Part shown: positions 36,052 to 46,393 of the stretch, one piece after another
How the letters are laid out: each line of letters opens with the position of its first letter
Position numbering within the stretch: the stretch's first letter is position 1
From: Pleurotus ostreatus/Saccharomyces cerevisiae fusant
Taxonomy: Eukaryota; Opisthokonta
Direction: 5' to 3'
NCBI GenBank assembly: GCA_024196135.1
Contig: JAMQCK010000011.1
Span: forward strand, 1 to 64,000
Length of the DNA: 64,000 nucleotides
Made by a program: the position numbers and the translations under genes
The notes under the pieces: generated by a model
What the model was told of the DNA's origin: nothing
The model's input: only the letters and a program-made list of their open reading frames with translations
Databases searched by the model: none

Positions 36052-37375
36052 CTTTCCATTGCCTCGCGACCTTGTTTTCCTCCTTTGCAGGCGTTGCCGG
36101 CGCGCCACAAGCCTCTGAGTCCCGTGCCTCAATGTTATCTCCCGAGGTCTTCCTGTCTACATCCTCCGGCTCTCTATACACCTCTTTCTCCTGTGAATGT
36201 CTAATATATGCACTGTACTACATGCCCGACTGAAATGGTAAAAGATCTCTTCCTACCTCGTAGAGATCGCGCTCCCCGACTCCAAATGGTATTGGTAGGT
36301 ACATCGCCTCTCTTAACTCCTGCCAGGAACTTGAGGCGTGGATGGAAGAGATTATGGTGTGCTTTGAACGCTACTTTCCTTTGCAAGCTCGAACACGGCA
36401 GCACGGCAGCACGTGCAGGTCCGTGTAGATCCAACGTGACATCGTCACCTGTTTGTCACGTCCGTCCCACTTTGCCTCCTTCCTCCACCGGCGCTCGAGG
36501 CACGCCAGGGCACGTTCGACGTCGTCAAATAAGGGCCCGAGAGTGGGTCCCGTTAAGACCGAGAGAATTTGCCAAGCTGGATTTAGCATTCGGGCGGGAC
36601 AGGGAGGGGGCGCTCCTCACAGGAGGAGGGCGCCCCCAGGCCCAGCCCCTCCCAGAGGGCCGCCCCGCTTCCCCGTGGGCCAAGCCCAGGACATGAATTT
36701 TCTGTTTCACCATACAGTTTCTAGGGGCGACTGGCCGCTCCTTTTCCCGAGCACGCTTTCCGAGAGGCAGGCACCTCGGACATGTTCGCTTGACGCCGAC
36801 ATGTTGCAAAATGGGCGCGTTGGAGGTGCTCTGCCGCGCCATGGTCGGCGCGCCACCCATATGATGCATCACATTCAGAACTGATTCCAATCGAGGAGGG
36901 GCATATTGTGGACCGGGATGGTAACCGGCATACGAGGCACCCGCCCGCCTCCAGACCCTTCTCAGGGTGCTATTACCCCTCCCCTTCCCCCTCACTGCGT
37001 CGTCGATCCCCCAGAGGAACATTCATGGCGCGGGCCCTGGCGGTGATGCAGCCCCGGCGCTTCCCCACTCTTTTCCCTCGGTCCGAAGTGTATTCGCCCC
37101 TTTTGGCTAAGGTCTCGCTTGCCGGGGCTCACGAAGCCGGCATGGCGGGGCGGGCCTTACGGACCTGGTAGGCGATCGAAGATCGTTACGCCGCCACCAG
37201 AATTTTGGTACCGCCTCATCGCATATAAGGCCTGGATGGCGACGAGCAGGGGGCCTTCCGCCGCTGTCCTCCTCCCCTCGCCCCGCAACGCTCCTTCGTC
37301 CCCCGTCCCTCCTTATTTATACGGCACGGACGCATCGACGCTAGAAGATCGGATTCCCCCTACACGATCGTCGCC
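36052..37375. other. Intergenic, 1.3 kb, with duplicated promoter block
   Basis: Contains GC-rich sequence without gene signal. About 37165-37250 is the promoter block shared with seven-helix paralogue 1, ending in a TATAAGG at 37224-37230. A Cys-rich gene 4 3' flank precedes it. Confidence 0.45.
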
Positions 37376-38846
37376 ATGGCCGCTGGATTAAGGGAGATCG
37401 ACACCATCTTCCTGGGCGCGACGCTGCAGACGTTGCTCTATGGTGCGTGCGCATACGATCGGGTACTTCCTGGGGATGCTGACCAGCCTGCAGGGTTCTA
37501 CATTGCCGTCGCGTACGAGTGCACCAGGATGCTGTACCTCAAGCGCAAGCATCGCAGGGTAAACAAGTACCTGGTCGCGACGCACGTCGCATTATTCCTC
37601 CTAGTCTCTGTGGTACGTCGTCTATCCCCTCCTTCGCGATGTCTCAAGGCTGACGGATCCGTTCAGCGCTGTATAACGACGACGACACGAGTACTTTACG
37701 GTCTACGATTCCACCAACAACCTGACGGCTTCATCGACACGGGGGCGATGAACTCTGCTTGGTCATTGGTCGCAAATTCCGCATGGTACCTCAGCATACT
37801 GGTCTCGGATGCTTTCATCGTGAGTCAACTGCTCGCGCACGAGACGATCTTGACTAAATGACCATTCCCAGATCTATCGCGTCTTTGTCGTCTGGCGGGG
37901 AAACTGGTATGTTGTTGCGCCGATTATCTTTGGCTGGATCGTCAATGCCTGTGAGTACCGCAAGCTGTACTTCCCCAGTCTCCCTCGCTAATGTCTTTCC
38001 CTTTCATCAGCGACGGGAATCTGGTACCTGTACACCATGCGATTCTACCCCAGAGGTGTCTTGACGTACTCGGGCCTGCTCACGAAAGCGGAGATCGCAT
38101 TCGTCGCCTTCACCCTGTACACGAACCTCCTGTCATCTCGTAAGTCCACTTCCTACGTCCATGCACTGCTCATTCGCTACACCCTCGCACTGTTCATCTT
38201 CCGCTCTTACACTGTTCATTGATCACTTACGCACCCGCCTAGTACTCATCGCCTACCGCATCTGGCACGTTCGCCGCGGGGTACAACACCTCACCGACGG
38301 GCGGAAAGACGCCGTTCACCAGCTCCTTGTCGTCATGCTCGAGTCTGCTGGGTTCTACAGCATCCTGCTCCTCGTGCATATCATTCTCCTCGGCCTGAAC
38401 TCACTGGTCATGTACGTTGCCACTGATTTGGAGACGCCGACGATCGGGATTGTGGTAAGCCTCCTTGCCTCTCTACGTCCCCTTTCATCTCCCTGTCTAT
38501 CGGCATCTTCACCGCTCCTATATCCCCCTGTCGATTCTGTCCCATCTTCACCTCTTGTCAACGACTCCCCCGTCCGAACACCCCCGCTCACCCACCCCTC
38601 CAGTTCTCCTATATCATCGTCCGCGTCTCCGAGGGCGTCGCGCACGGGAACACGAGCAGTGGCGGGCCTACGAGCGGCGGCGAGACCTCCGGCCCGCGGC
38701 GGACCTGGACGTCGGGCGCGCGCCCGGGCGTCGGCACAAACACCATCGACGTCGCCATCCGCTTGGAGACCGTCACGCACCACGACAGCGACGAGCCCGT
38801 GTCGGAAACGAAGAGCACGGATAAGTCGAAGGGGGGCGGGTGGTAG
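37376..38846 (+). CDS. Seven-helix membrane protein, paralogue 3
   Basis: Exons 37376-37442, 37494-37612, 37667-37819, 37872-37950, 38011-38139, 38243-38454 and 38604-38846 encode 333 residues. It is the closest relative of paralogue 1 (start MAAGLREIDTIFLGA; tail with the same TNTIDVAIRLETVTHHD), though on the opposite strand 12 kb away. Seven hydrophobic segments are visible and helix 7 ends in the family motif VSEGVAHGN. Intron 1 (51 bases) has no stop codon and a length divisible by three, so reading through it would add 17 hydrophilic residues inside the first membrane region; splicing is assumed from the conserved exon sizes. Function unknown, membrane place inferred. Confidence 0.83.
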
Positions 38847-39480
38847 ACGTGAGGTGCTTCCGCTTGTGTGCCATGGTTTTGCGCGTGCGGTAATGGTGTA
38901 CGTGCGGTCATGGTGTGCGTGTTATTCTTGCACCAGCGGTGGCGGCGTGGATGGTGGCGGAGGTGGTGTGCATAATGTATCATCGACCTGGAGCGTGTTA
39001 AATGCGTATATATGTTCTGCTAGTGTACATACTAAGGGTTATCGGGAACGCTCTCCTTCCTTAAGGGTGCGAGGGTGTAAAATACAATACAGCATTGTAT
39101 GGATGGACTCATCACAGTACTCAGGAATGACCTTACTAGATTAGCGAAGGATCTATTAAAGTACTATACCAAATTTCAAAGGAAGAAAATGATTGGGAAA
39201 CAGGAACATGGCTACGGGCAGGCTAGACGTTGGCTAGACGTTGCAGCTTCGGAAAGTCCCTAAAGCTGTGGGTGCATGTGGATACATCAGCTTTTCACGT
39301 GGATGGTCACGCTGACCGTCACGCTCGTCCCGCCTTGCCTCCTTCCTCCATCCACGGCCGCTATGTACCCTTCTCTCGACGGGACACCAAGGATATGTTT
39401 CTAATTTGAAAGCGTTACCAGCGCCTATGAAGACGGACAATGCCTGCCTTTTGCGGATAGTCTCGCTTGACCACCCGTCC
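38847..39480. other. Intergenic
   Basis: 3' flank of seven-helix paralogue 3 and distal promoter of the heat-shock gene. A pyrimidine-rich segment at 39317-39353 resembles 36451-36492. Confidence 0.4.
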
Positions 39481-39493
39481 TTCTCGAATATTC
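39481..39493 (+). promoter_or_regulatory. Distal heat-shock element
   Basis: TTCTCGAATATTC is a perfect alternating array of three nGAAn units (TTC-nn-GAA-nn-TTC), the site bound by trimeric heat-shock factor. It lies about 250 bases before the HSP20 start. Confidence 0.65.
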
Positions 39494-39604
39494 TAGCAAT
39501 GCCCTTTTGTCCAAGGACGTCCAGCGAACGTCGCGCCTATTCTATTCGCGAACCTCTCGGAAGACTCTCGATCCAAAGACCTTGCTTCAGGATTGTCTCA
39601 GCCT

Positions 39605-39617
39605 GAACATTCCAGAA
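39605..39617 (+). promoter_or_regulatory. Proximal heat-shock element
   Basis: GAACATTCCAGAA is a second perfect three-unit heat-shock element, 14 bases before the TATA box. Confidence 0.75.
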
Positions 39618-39630
39618 GACCAGCAGCAGG

Positions 39631-39637
39631 TATAAAA
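39631..39637 (+). promoter_or_regulatory. TATA box of HSP20
   Basis: TATAAAA about 109 bases before the start codon, directly after the proximal heat-shock element. Confidence 0.65.
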
Positions 39638-39739
39638 GCAGGCTTGCCTGGCAGCTTCCCTCAGCACAGAATCACCAACACATCAGAACTCGAGCGACTA
39701 CAAATCTCTCTCGACTCTCAACCTTACCAACCTACGACG

Positions 39740-40318
39740 ATGTCTGTCTTCTACTACGAGCCCTTCTACGACATCGACCGCTTCCTCAGCGAGGCCTTCA
39801 GCCCGCGCGCTAGCGAGTCTACCCAGCGCCGCATCGGCGAGGGCAGCTCTAACGACGCGCCTCGCGCGCTCAAGCCTAGGTATGTTCTTCACCCTCCCCT
39901 TTTCATACACGAAGTCGATGGCTGACTTTTCCGCAGGATGGACCTCCACGAAGACGCCGAAAAGAACCTCGTGACCGCCACCTTCGAGTTCCCCGGCGTC
40001 AAGAAGGAGGACGTGACGATCGACTTCCACAACGGGCGCCTCACGGTCGGCGCGGAGACGAAGATCTCTGAGGAGCGCGACGAGAACGGGTACGCGGTGC
40101 GCGAGCGGCGCTACGGGAAGTGGTCGCGCACGCTGCAGCTGCCGGCGGGGGTTAAGGTGAGTAGGGCTTGGTGTGGTCAAGTGAAAAGTTGGAATGGGAG
40201 GCTAACGCACGGCTTGCAGGAAGACGAGGTGAAGGCGACGATGGAGAACGGCCTGCTGACGGTGACGTTCCCGAAGACGTCGCCTGAGGCGGCGCCGAAG
40301 AAGATTGCGGTCAACTAA
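39740..40318 (+). CDS. Small heat-shock protein (HSP20, alpha-crystallin domain)
   Basis: Exons 39740-39879, 39937-40156 and 40220-40318 encode 152 residues, normal for fungal HSP20. The start MSVFYYEPFYDIDRFLSEAF is the usual N-terminal arm. The alpha-crystallin domain is complete: MDLHEDAEKNLVTATFEFPG, KKEDVTIDFHNGRLTVGAE, YGKWSRTLQLP and MENGLLTVTFPK. The C-terminus PKKIAVN has an I-x-V motif that docks onto neighbouring subunits in oligomers. It is an ATP-independent holdase in the cytosol. Two perfect heat-shock elements and a TATA box precede it, so induction by heat-shock factor is strongly supported. Confidence 0.95.
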
Positions 40319-40966
40319 GCGCTTCCTCGCTGCCGACCCGCTTGGTTTACCCCTTTCATTGCATACCTTGGACTTTGGAACGCATAACAAGATACCTGTA
40401 GCATAGAAATACCAAGATTCTGTTGTTCGCTTCCTCATTCGTGTGATTCGCGCGTTCTGTCGAGCTGGAGCAATTGCAGCAGAGATATGAATCGTGAGAG
40501 GGAGATAGGTCCATGGTACAAGGGGTAGGTGCACGAAAACAGATAAATATAGAGACGAGAGAAGTATCAGAGGCGGACGTAGGGTAGGAAAGGGTATAGT
40601 CAATCGGATAGGACGCGGAGTCCTGTTAGTAGTAGGGAGTCCAGTCCAGTTTACGCAAAATTCTGTTTGCGTGGACGAGCCCAAGCCGTCAATTGGGCAT
40701 CGCATTCACGAGCTCGTGAGACTCGTCTCGTCTTCAACGAGCTGTATGGCGATCTTCAGGTTACATAGTCGAAGCACTCTCGCTCAAGCAACACCACTGA
40801 CAGTAGGACACAAGCCATCGCAGCCAGATCTGCAGCAATTGATGAGCATACAGAGATGTTGAGCATAACAATCCCTACTCACCTTCACTTAGAACACACA
40901 GACAGGTACCTGCTCACGAGCGCCGGCCTTCCCCTGAAGACGGACGCCCGTCCACCCTTACAGCCC

Positions 40967-41013
40967 CCGAGCCGCCTGCGAACATCATTTTGATGTTCGC
41001 GTGGTCGACCCGG
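40967..41013 (-). ncRNA. Conserved downstream hairpin, left arm
   Basis: On the minus strand an outer stem CCGGGTC/GGCTCGG (two G-U pairs) encloses an uninterrupted inner stem GCGAACATCA/TGATGTTCGC with an AAA loop (40978-41000). The equivalent hairpin in the right arm keeps the fold with different bases. Whether it is transcribed is not known; it is listed as a candidate structured RNA or palindromic element. Confidence 0.4.
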
Positions 41014-41632
41014 CACCCGCTATGGCCTGGAGCAATGGTTGATTCGACGAGCGACCACATTGGTTGAGCGTAGCAGCAATCACGATGGTCGCGTCGATCA
41101 ACCACTACCTCCCCAGACCATCCACCGTCGAGTATGTTACGATTCGGAGGGGGTCTTGAACTGTGGGCGCGGTTTACACGCGGAAGCAGGGAAAGCTAAG
41201 ATGCAGAGGTGTGTTCTCGATGGAAGAAAGGAGATGCGTGGTCTTGCGGTGGTAGGGCCAGTGAGGTTCGATACGAGGCGCCTGAGAGTGTGGCGCAGCT
41301 TGAGGATGTGGCGCAGCTTGAGGATATAGCGGATGCCGCGCTTGAGGTCTGCTTCGTGGGTTGCGCTTGATGAAAGGATGGCGGGCCGTAAACGTGCTCG
41401 GACGGGTCGACGCGCACGCGATAGCCTGAGCATGCTAACCGAGTGGCATGGGCTCCGGATGACTTGCCGTCTCGCAACGCAACGAGGCTCGCGCTGATGG
41501 GAGGTGACGATGCGATAGGCTGAAAGCAAACACGATCAGCGACGAAAGCAGACGGATGAACAGGGTACTGACCGCATCGAGGATGGCGTGAGGCTGTAAA
41601 GGGGGAGTGGTAGAGGGTAGAATAATGGTCGA

Positions 41633-42798
41633 TTACGAGGTAGCAGCGGCCTGCCCGGCCGTGGCGCTGGTCAGCAAGGACGACGACGGCTCGCGCCCCT
41701 TGCTCAAAGCCATCCTTAAACGAGACAGCGCAACCGCATCCTCCGCCATCTTGCGCTGCAGCGCATTCTGGCGCAGGCGAAGGTCGCGATTACGCTCACG
41801 GAGGTCATCGTTGCGCTGGCAAAGGTCCCGTTCACGTTCCCTATAATTCTCGACCGCGAGCTCGAGGTTGGAGATGATGTGCGCGCGATAGTTGAGTTGG
41901 ACTTCGAAGGAGTTGCGCTGGGCGTCGAGCTCGCCCTCGTGCTTCGCCATCTGCCGCTTGTTCGCCTCAAGCTGCATCAGCGCCTCCTCGGCCTGCATGC
42001 GCAGCTCGGCCCTCTCAGCGATGTTCACCTCCCTATTTGTGGCGATGAACGAGTTCGCGCTGTCCAGCCCGCGCTGCAGCACTCGGTTGTCGTTCTCGAG
42101 GGTGCGGATCTGGGTATGGAGCTTGTGCTCGGTCTCGCGCTTCTCGCGCTTGACGGCGAGGAGCTCCTTGCGGAGGTCCTTCGTGTTGGACTTGAGGGTC
42201 TCGTTCTGCGACTTGAGCTGCTTGTTCTCGTGCTTGAGGAGGCGGATGTCGCTTTGTTGGAAGCGGGCGGCGAGGGCGAGGAGGGGGTAGTCGGCGACAG
42301 TGTCTGATGCGGAAGGGAGCAAGAAGTCAGCAATGGGCAACATCGGGTACGACGGCGACGGCGCTCACCACGTGCGTCGACCAGCTCGGCCTCCTGCTCT
42401 TGGGTCTTGATCTTTAGCTCATGTTTATCGGCCTCCAACTGCTCAATCTTGGCCAGCGCGCAGCGCAATTCCTCCTTCAGCTCGACCTCAGATTCTTCGG
42501 TCTTCGAGTGGGCGCGGAGCAGCTCCTGGTACTTGGCCTCCAGCTCTTGATTTGTGGCGAGCGCGCGGTGCAGCTCGGCTGTGGCATTGGCTTGGAGGGC
42601 GCTGAGGGCGTGGGGTGCGCTAGAGTGCAGCAATTGCAGCAAGCGCGGGACGCGGGCAATGAGGTGGAGGACAATGTGGCAAGCGGAGGTGAAGATAATG
42701 ATGTACACGACGACGGCGAGGGGCGAGGCCATAAGCACGGAGGGACCAAGACCATACAGCAGGCCATTGAGGATCGAAAGGATGATAATGTCGATCAT
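41633..42798 (-). CDS. Membrane-anchored coiled-coil protein, left-arm copy
   Basis: Exons 42798-42369 and 42303-41633, joined in phase 1, encode 366 residues. Two hydrophobic segments at the N-terminus (IIILSILNGLLYGLG; LAVVVYIIIFTSACHIVLHL) are followed by about 300 residues of heptad-rich charged sequence (ATNQELEAKYQELL, LKHENKQLKSQNETLK, RNDDLRERNRDLRLRQ). The exon junction encodes DTVADYPLLALAARF, conserved in the right-arm copy. The likely form is a rod anchored in a membrane, as in Golgi tethers or organelle tethers, but nothing specific is known. The start was chosen by alignment with the second ATG of the right copy. A TTATAAG at 42914-42920 lies about 120 bases upstream. The family is not recognised. 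Confidence 0.72.
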
Positions 42799-43450
42799 GG
42801 TGCTGCAGAGGGGGACGATACCGTGGAAGATAGCTGGATAGCTGGAGAGATAGCTCGACGATGGTGGTCGGTGGTCAGAAGTAATGTGTGCATGGACCAA
42901 GGCCTTTCGCCACTTATAAGCCCGGCGCCTATTGTTCCCCAAAGCAATTGATGCGGGGACGGGCCTTGATGAAAGACAATTGCATCAGCCGATAGGCGCC
43001 GTGAAGCACTGCCGAATCCGGTTTGTGTGCTCGGCAGCCGCGTACACGTAAATTGGCGGCAGGTGGGTGCACCGGATTCTACACCATCTGGGCTTTGAAC
43101 GCGCCGCCACACGCCAGAGAAGGTCGACATAAGCGAGCGACAGGGTGGGTGACTCGACATATTGGACGCGCCGCAGGAGACTTGCCTGGATCACAAAAGG
43201 TGTGCAGCGCGCGGGATGGCGCAGCGGGCAACTCTGGAAGAACAACGTTACCGGCTGATCAAAGGCCTGTGAGAAGGAAGATCGTGCTTGCCACATCTTC
43301 TGCTTTCTGTTGCTATCTCTCCGCCGCTGGACCTTCACCAAATTTTTGTGGGAAGGTAGTCAAGGGGACAGAGTGAGCTCCTCGTGAGACGATGATGGCT
43401 GGAGAAAAGCAACGGTTCTTATTTCCCAAAATGGAACAATGGCGACCGTG

Positions 43451-44082
43451 AATGTGGTTGCTTCGAGCTTCTTCCACCTTTTCAACCTCTTCTCGGACCA
43501 CATGCAGTGACGGCGCTCGTGAGCAACACCTTGACCTTGAAACTACCAAGATTATGTTGCTTGCTTCTTTCAATCTGTGTAAAATCGTGGGAAGTTACTG
43601 CAGCGGGATGGATCGGACCTCGCCATCGATGTTCGGGCAGTTACGGAGCTCATCCGCATTGAACGGGAGTCCGTTAGCTTCCCATCGTGTCGTCCTCTTT
43701 CCCCAGTGTACCAAATCCATTGAATGCAACTTACAAGTTCAATATGATCAGCGGTGGCGAGCCTGAATCGTCCCAAAAGGGGAAATGGCAGCTGTGAGTC
43801 GAGAGCACACGAACAGATGTCTCCCTTGCCCTCGACGTTCACCATTGCGCAGCGTATCGTGTTGGTCCTTCCCATCTTCACTCGCCCACGTACTTTCCAG
43901 CCTTCAATTTGGTGAGTCGGTACCTCTGAAAGCCACGTGGGTGATAAGTATGACGCTCAGCGGCAGTCGCCTCCGTTTTCACGTTCATCTTGACGGCGAC
44001 GATCGACGACAAGCCCGACGCGCCGCCCGACGACGACCACAAGCGCCTGCTCATCAATATCAGTGCCCCCGGCCGCCCCATC
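43451..44082. other. Palindrome centre, upstream part
   Basis: Left part of the unduplicated 2.3 kb centre. It holds the promoter and possibly an undetermined 5' exon of the bHLH gene: the coding frame is open from about 43975 and upstream donor-like sites (GTGAGT at 43793 and 43914) exist. Confidence 0.4.
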
Positions 44083-45262
44083 ATGAACAGCGATCCCTTC
44101 TTCCAGCCCCCTTGGGCGTCGCACCATCAGGAGTCGCACCACCACGCGCACGCGATCCCGCCGCCCCCGAAGGACCGCGAGGCGCTCGCGCAGGCGACGA
44201 AGGACCTGATGTCGCTCGCGGACGCAGGCGCGGCGATGGGCGCGGGCGCGTACGGCGGCGGCTACCTCCCCCGCATCCCCATGGCGCACGCGCACACGGA
44301 CACGCACCCCATCCTGCAGAAGATGCAGCAGCACCCCCACTACCCGCCCGCGCCGCAGCTGCCGCACCAGTACAGCTACCCGCTGCAGTCCTCGGGCGCG
44401 GGGCCGTCGCATTCGCCCACCTCGTCCTTCCCCCCGCACCACTTTCACGATGCGTTCCCGGGCCCGTCGGCGCGGCCTGCGCCTGCGAGTGCTGAGGCAT
44501 CCGGCCCGAGGAAACGACAGAGGCCGAGCCCGCCTGATGTGACGCCTTCGTCCGCTTCTACATCCCTATCGCCTGAGCCCCCCGCCCGAGCCGCGCCTGC
44601 ACCGAAGACAAGATCCGCAGCAGGGAAGGGCAAGGCGAAGGCGAAGGCGCGCAAGGGGAGCGGCTCAGCAGCGAAGGACGCAGCCGCGCTCCTGACGCCG
44701 TCGCAGAAGAAGGCGAACCACATCCAGAGCGAGCAGAAGCGGCGGGCGAATATCCGCCGCGGATACGAAGCACTGTGTGAGACCGTGCCGGCTCTGAGGG
44801 AGGCAATAGCCGCGGAGGAACAGGCGGCGATGCGGGATGGTGCGCGGATCGTATTTTATAGTAGTGTGCTATGTCCTGACGAACCTGTGTGTAGGCAAGA
44901 AGGATACGCGACGGGAAGGCAACTCAAGGAGCAAGGCGAAGATGATCGACGGGGAGAAGATCGACGGACGTGCGGGCCCCAGGAGCGAGAATGTCGTCCT
45001 TGCCAAGAGTGAGTTCACGGCTATAACTGTAGTAAGCATATATGCTCACATGCATGCAGCCATTGACTACATCAACGGCTTATTGGACGAGCGGCAAGCC
45101 CTGCTCGCGCGCCTACATCGCGCTCGGAGCATGCTGGGCATTCCATCAGATCAGTCGAATGGGACAGCATTATGGGAGCGGCAATGGACAGGGGGCGAAG
45201 GGCGTGATCCGTATGTGGAAGAGGACGACGAGGATGCAGAAGGTGCTGAGAGCGACTCATGA
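44083..45262 (+). CDS. bHLH transcription factor (class B)
   Basis: Exons 44083-44839, 44895-45008 and 45060-45262 give 357 residues from the first in-frame ATG. The frame is open for about 35 codons further upstream (with PDAPPDDDHKRLLINI), so the true N-terminus may be in an earlier exon. A His/Pro-rich N-terminal half is followed by the basic region and helix 1 (KKANHIQSEQKRRANIRRGY, EALCETVPALREAI). A long hydrophilic loop of about 45 residues precedes helix 2 (TIDYINGLLDERQALLARLH). The basic region has H, E and R at the DNA-contact places, the class B signature for CACGTG. It resembles the INO4-like group of fungal bHLH proteins. It ends in an acidic tail. It sits between two inverted coiled-coil genes. 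Confidence 0.85.
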
Positions 45263-45507
45263 CGAGGGATGGTATTCTTGCTCGAAGCTTGTAGTCAGAG
45301 TCGGAGACGGCAAGTGCGTTCAGCATGTTTACCAAGGAACGGATAATGGGGGCTGTGTATGTATAACACTGTACGCATGGTGTACTGATAGATGGACATA
45401 GGAAATTACTGCGTTGAACTTGAAGGGAGGGAAGGATAGAGAGAGGGTGTTAAGGGTTGAAATCTGGTACAGAGATCGTGACTGCCTATAATGCACGGCC
45501 CCGCAAT

Positions 45508-45588
45508 GGGCGCTTGGCACAGGGGTAGCGCGCACGCTTCGCATCGTACGATTGCGTGAGGTCGTGGGTTCAAATCCCACAGTGTCCA
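45508..45588 (+). tRNA. tRNA-Ala(CGC) with a 9-base intron
   Basis: The 81 bases fold as a cloverleaf: acceptor GGGCGCT/AGTGTCC with the G3-U70 pair that identifies alanine tRNA, D stem GCAC/GCGC, anticodon stem CACGC/GCGTG, T stem GTGGG/CCCAC with loop TTCAAAT, and discriminator A. The anticodon CGC is at 45540-45542. An intron TCGTACGAT (45544-45552) follows position 37, the canonical place. A run of seven or more T at about 45613-45620 can end RNA polymerase III transcription. Confidence 0.88.
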
Positions 45589-45612
45589 ATATGGAACCCG
45601 TAGTAGTCGATC

Positions 45613-45620
45613 CTTTTTTT
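45613..45620 (+). terminator. RNA polymerase III terminator of tRNA-Ala
   Basis: T-run 25 bases after the mature tRNA end. Confidence 0.55.
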
Positions 45621-46281
45621 ATATTCGTGATCGATACAGCTAAGGCAAAGACGATAGTATATACTGACAATGGCGCCTCCCAGGTCTCCTCCAATAAATC
45701 TGATCAGAAGCCCTTGCATTATATTTACCAGGACGTCGCCTCGATGGGTGCTTTTTAGACGCCATTGTTCTGTTTTGGGAAACAAAGTCTGCTGCTTTTC
45801 TTCGACCATCACCGTCCCACGAGGAAATCGTTCCGGCTCCTTCGCGACCTTCCCACAACCTCACCGCACTGATCTAACGGCAACAGGAAAGCCGCAGAAG
45901 ACAGAAGACTACCTACAGACCTTTGGTCCGGGTCACCTGGTAACGTCGCTGCTTTATCCTTCCAGAATTACCGACGTCCCATCGCGCGCGCTGCACGCCT
46001 TTTGTGATCCTCGAGGCAACTCGCCTGCGGCGCGCTCAGCTTTTCGAGTCACCCAGAGCTTCGCTCGTCTATGTTGAGCTTCTCATGCGTGCGGCGGCGT
46101 GCTCGAAGCCCAGATGGCGTAGAATCCTGTGCGCCCACCTGCTACTCTTTTACGTGTACGCGGCTGCCGAGCACACAAACCGTTTTCGGCAGTGCTTCAC
46201 GGCGCCTATCGGCTGATGCAATTGTCTTTCATCATAGCCCGACCCCGCATCAATTGCTTTGGGGAACAATAGGCGCCGGGC

Positions 46282-46288
46282 TTATAAG
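46282..46288 (+). promoter_or_regulatory. TATA box of the right-arm coiled-coil gene
   Basis: TTATAAG in a block GGCTTATAAGTGGCG that is conserved in the left arm at 42914-42920. Confidence 0.5.
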
Positions 46289-46393
46289 TGGCGGAAGGAC
46301 ATGGTCCATGCACACATTACTTCTTACCAACGACCACTATTGTCGATCTATCTCTCCCACTATCGTCTCTCCACCGATATCTCCCATTGATCA

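Larger units (their letters stand above)
40530..43450. repeat. Left arm of a large inverted duplication
   Basis: Read on the minus strand, this segment matches 45757-48576 on the plus strand along its whole length, with substitutions and small gaps. Outer match ends near TTTATCTGTTTTCGTGCA on both sides; inner match ends at the CCATTGTTC-TTTTGGG block. It includes the promoter, the coiled-coil gene and about 1.1 kb of downstream noncoding sequence. Confidence 0.85.
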
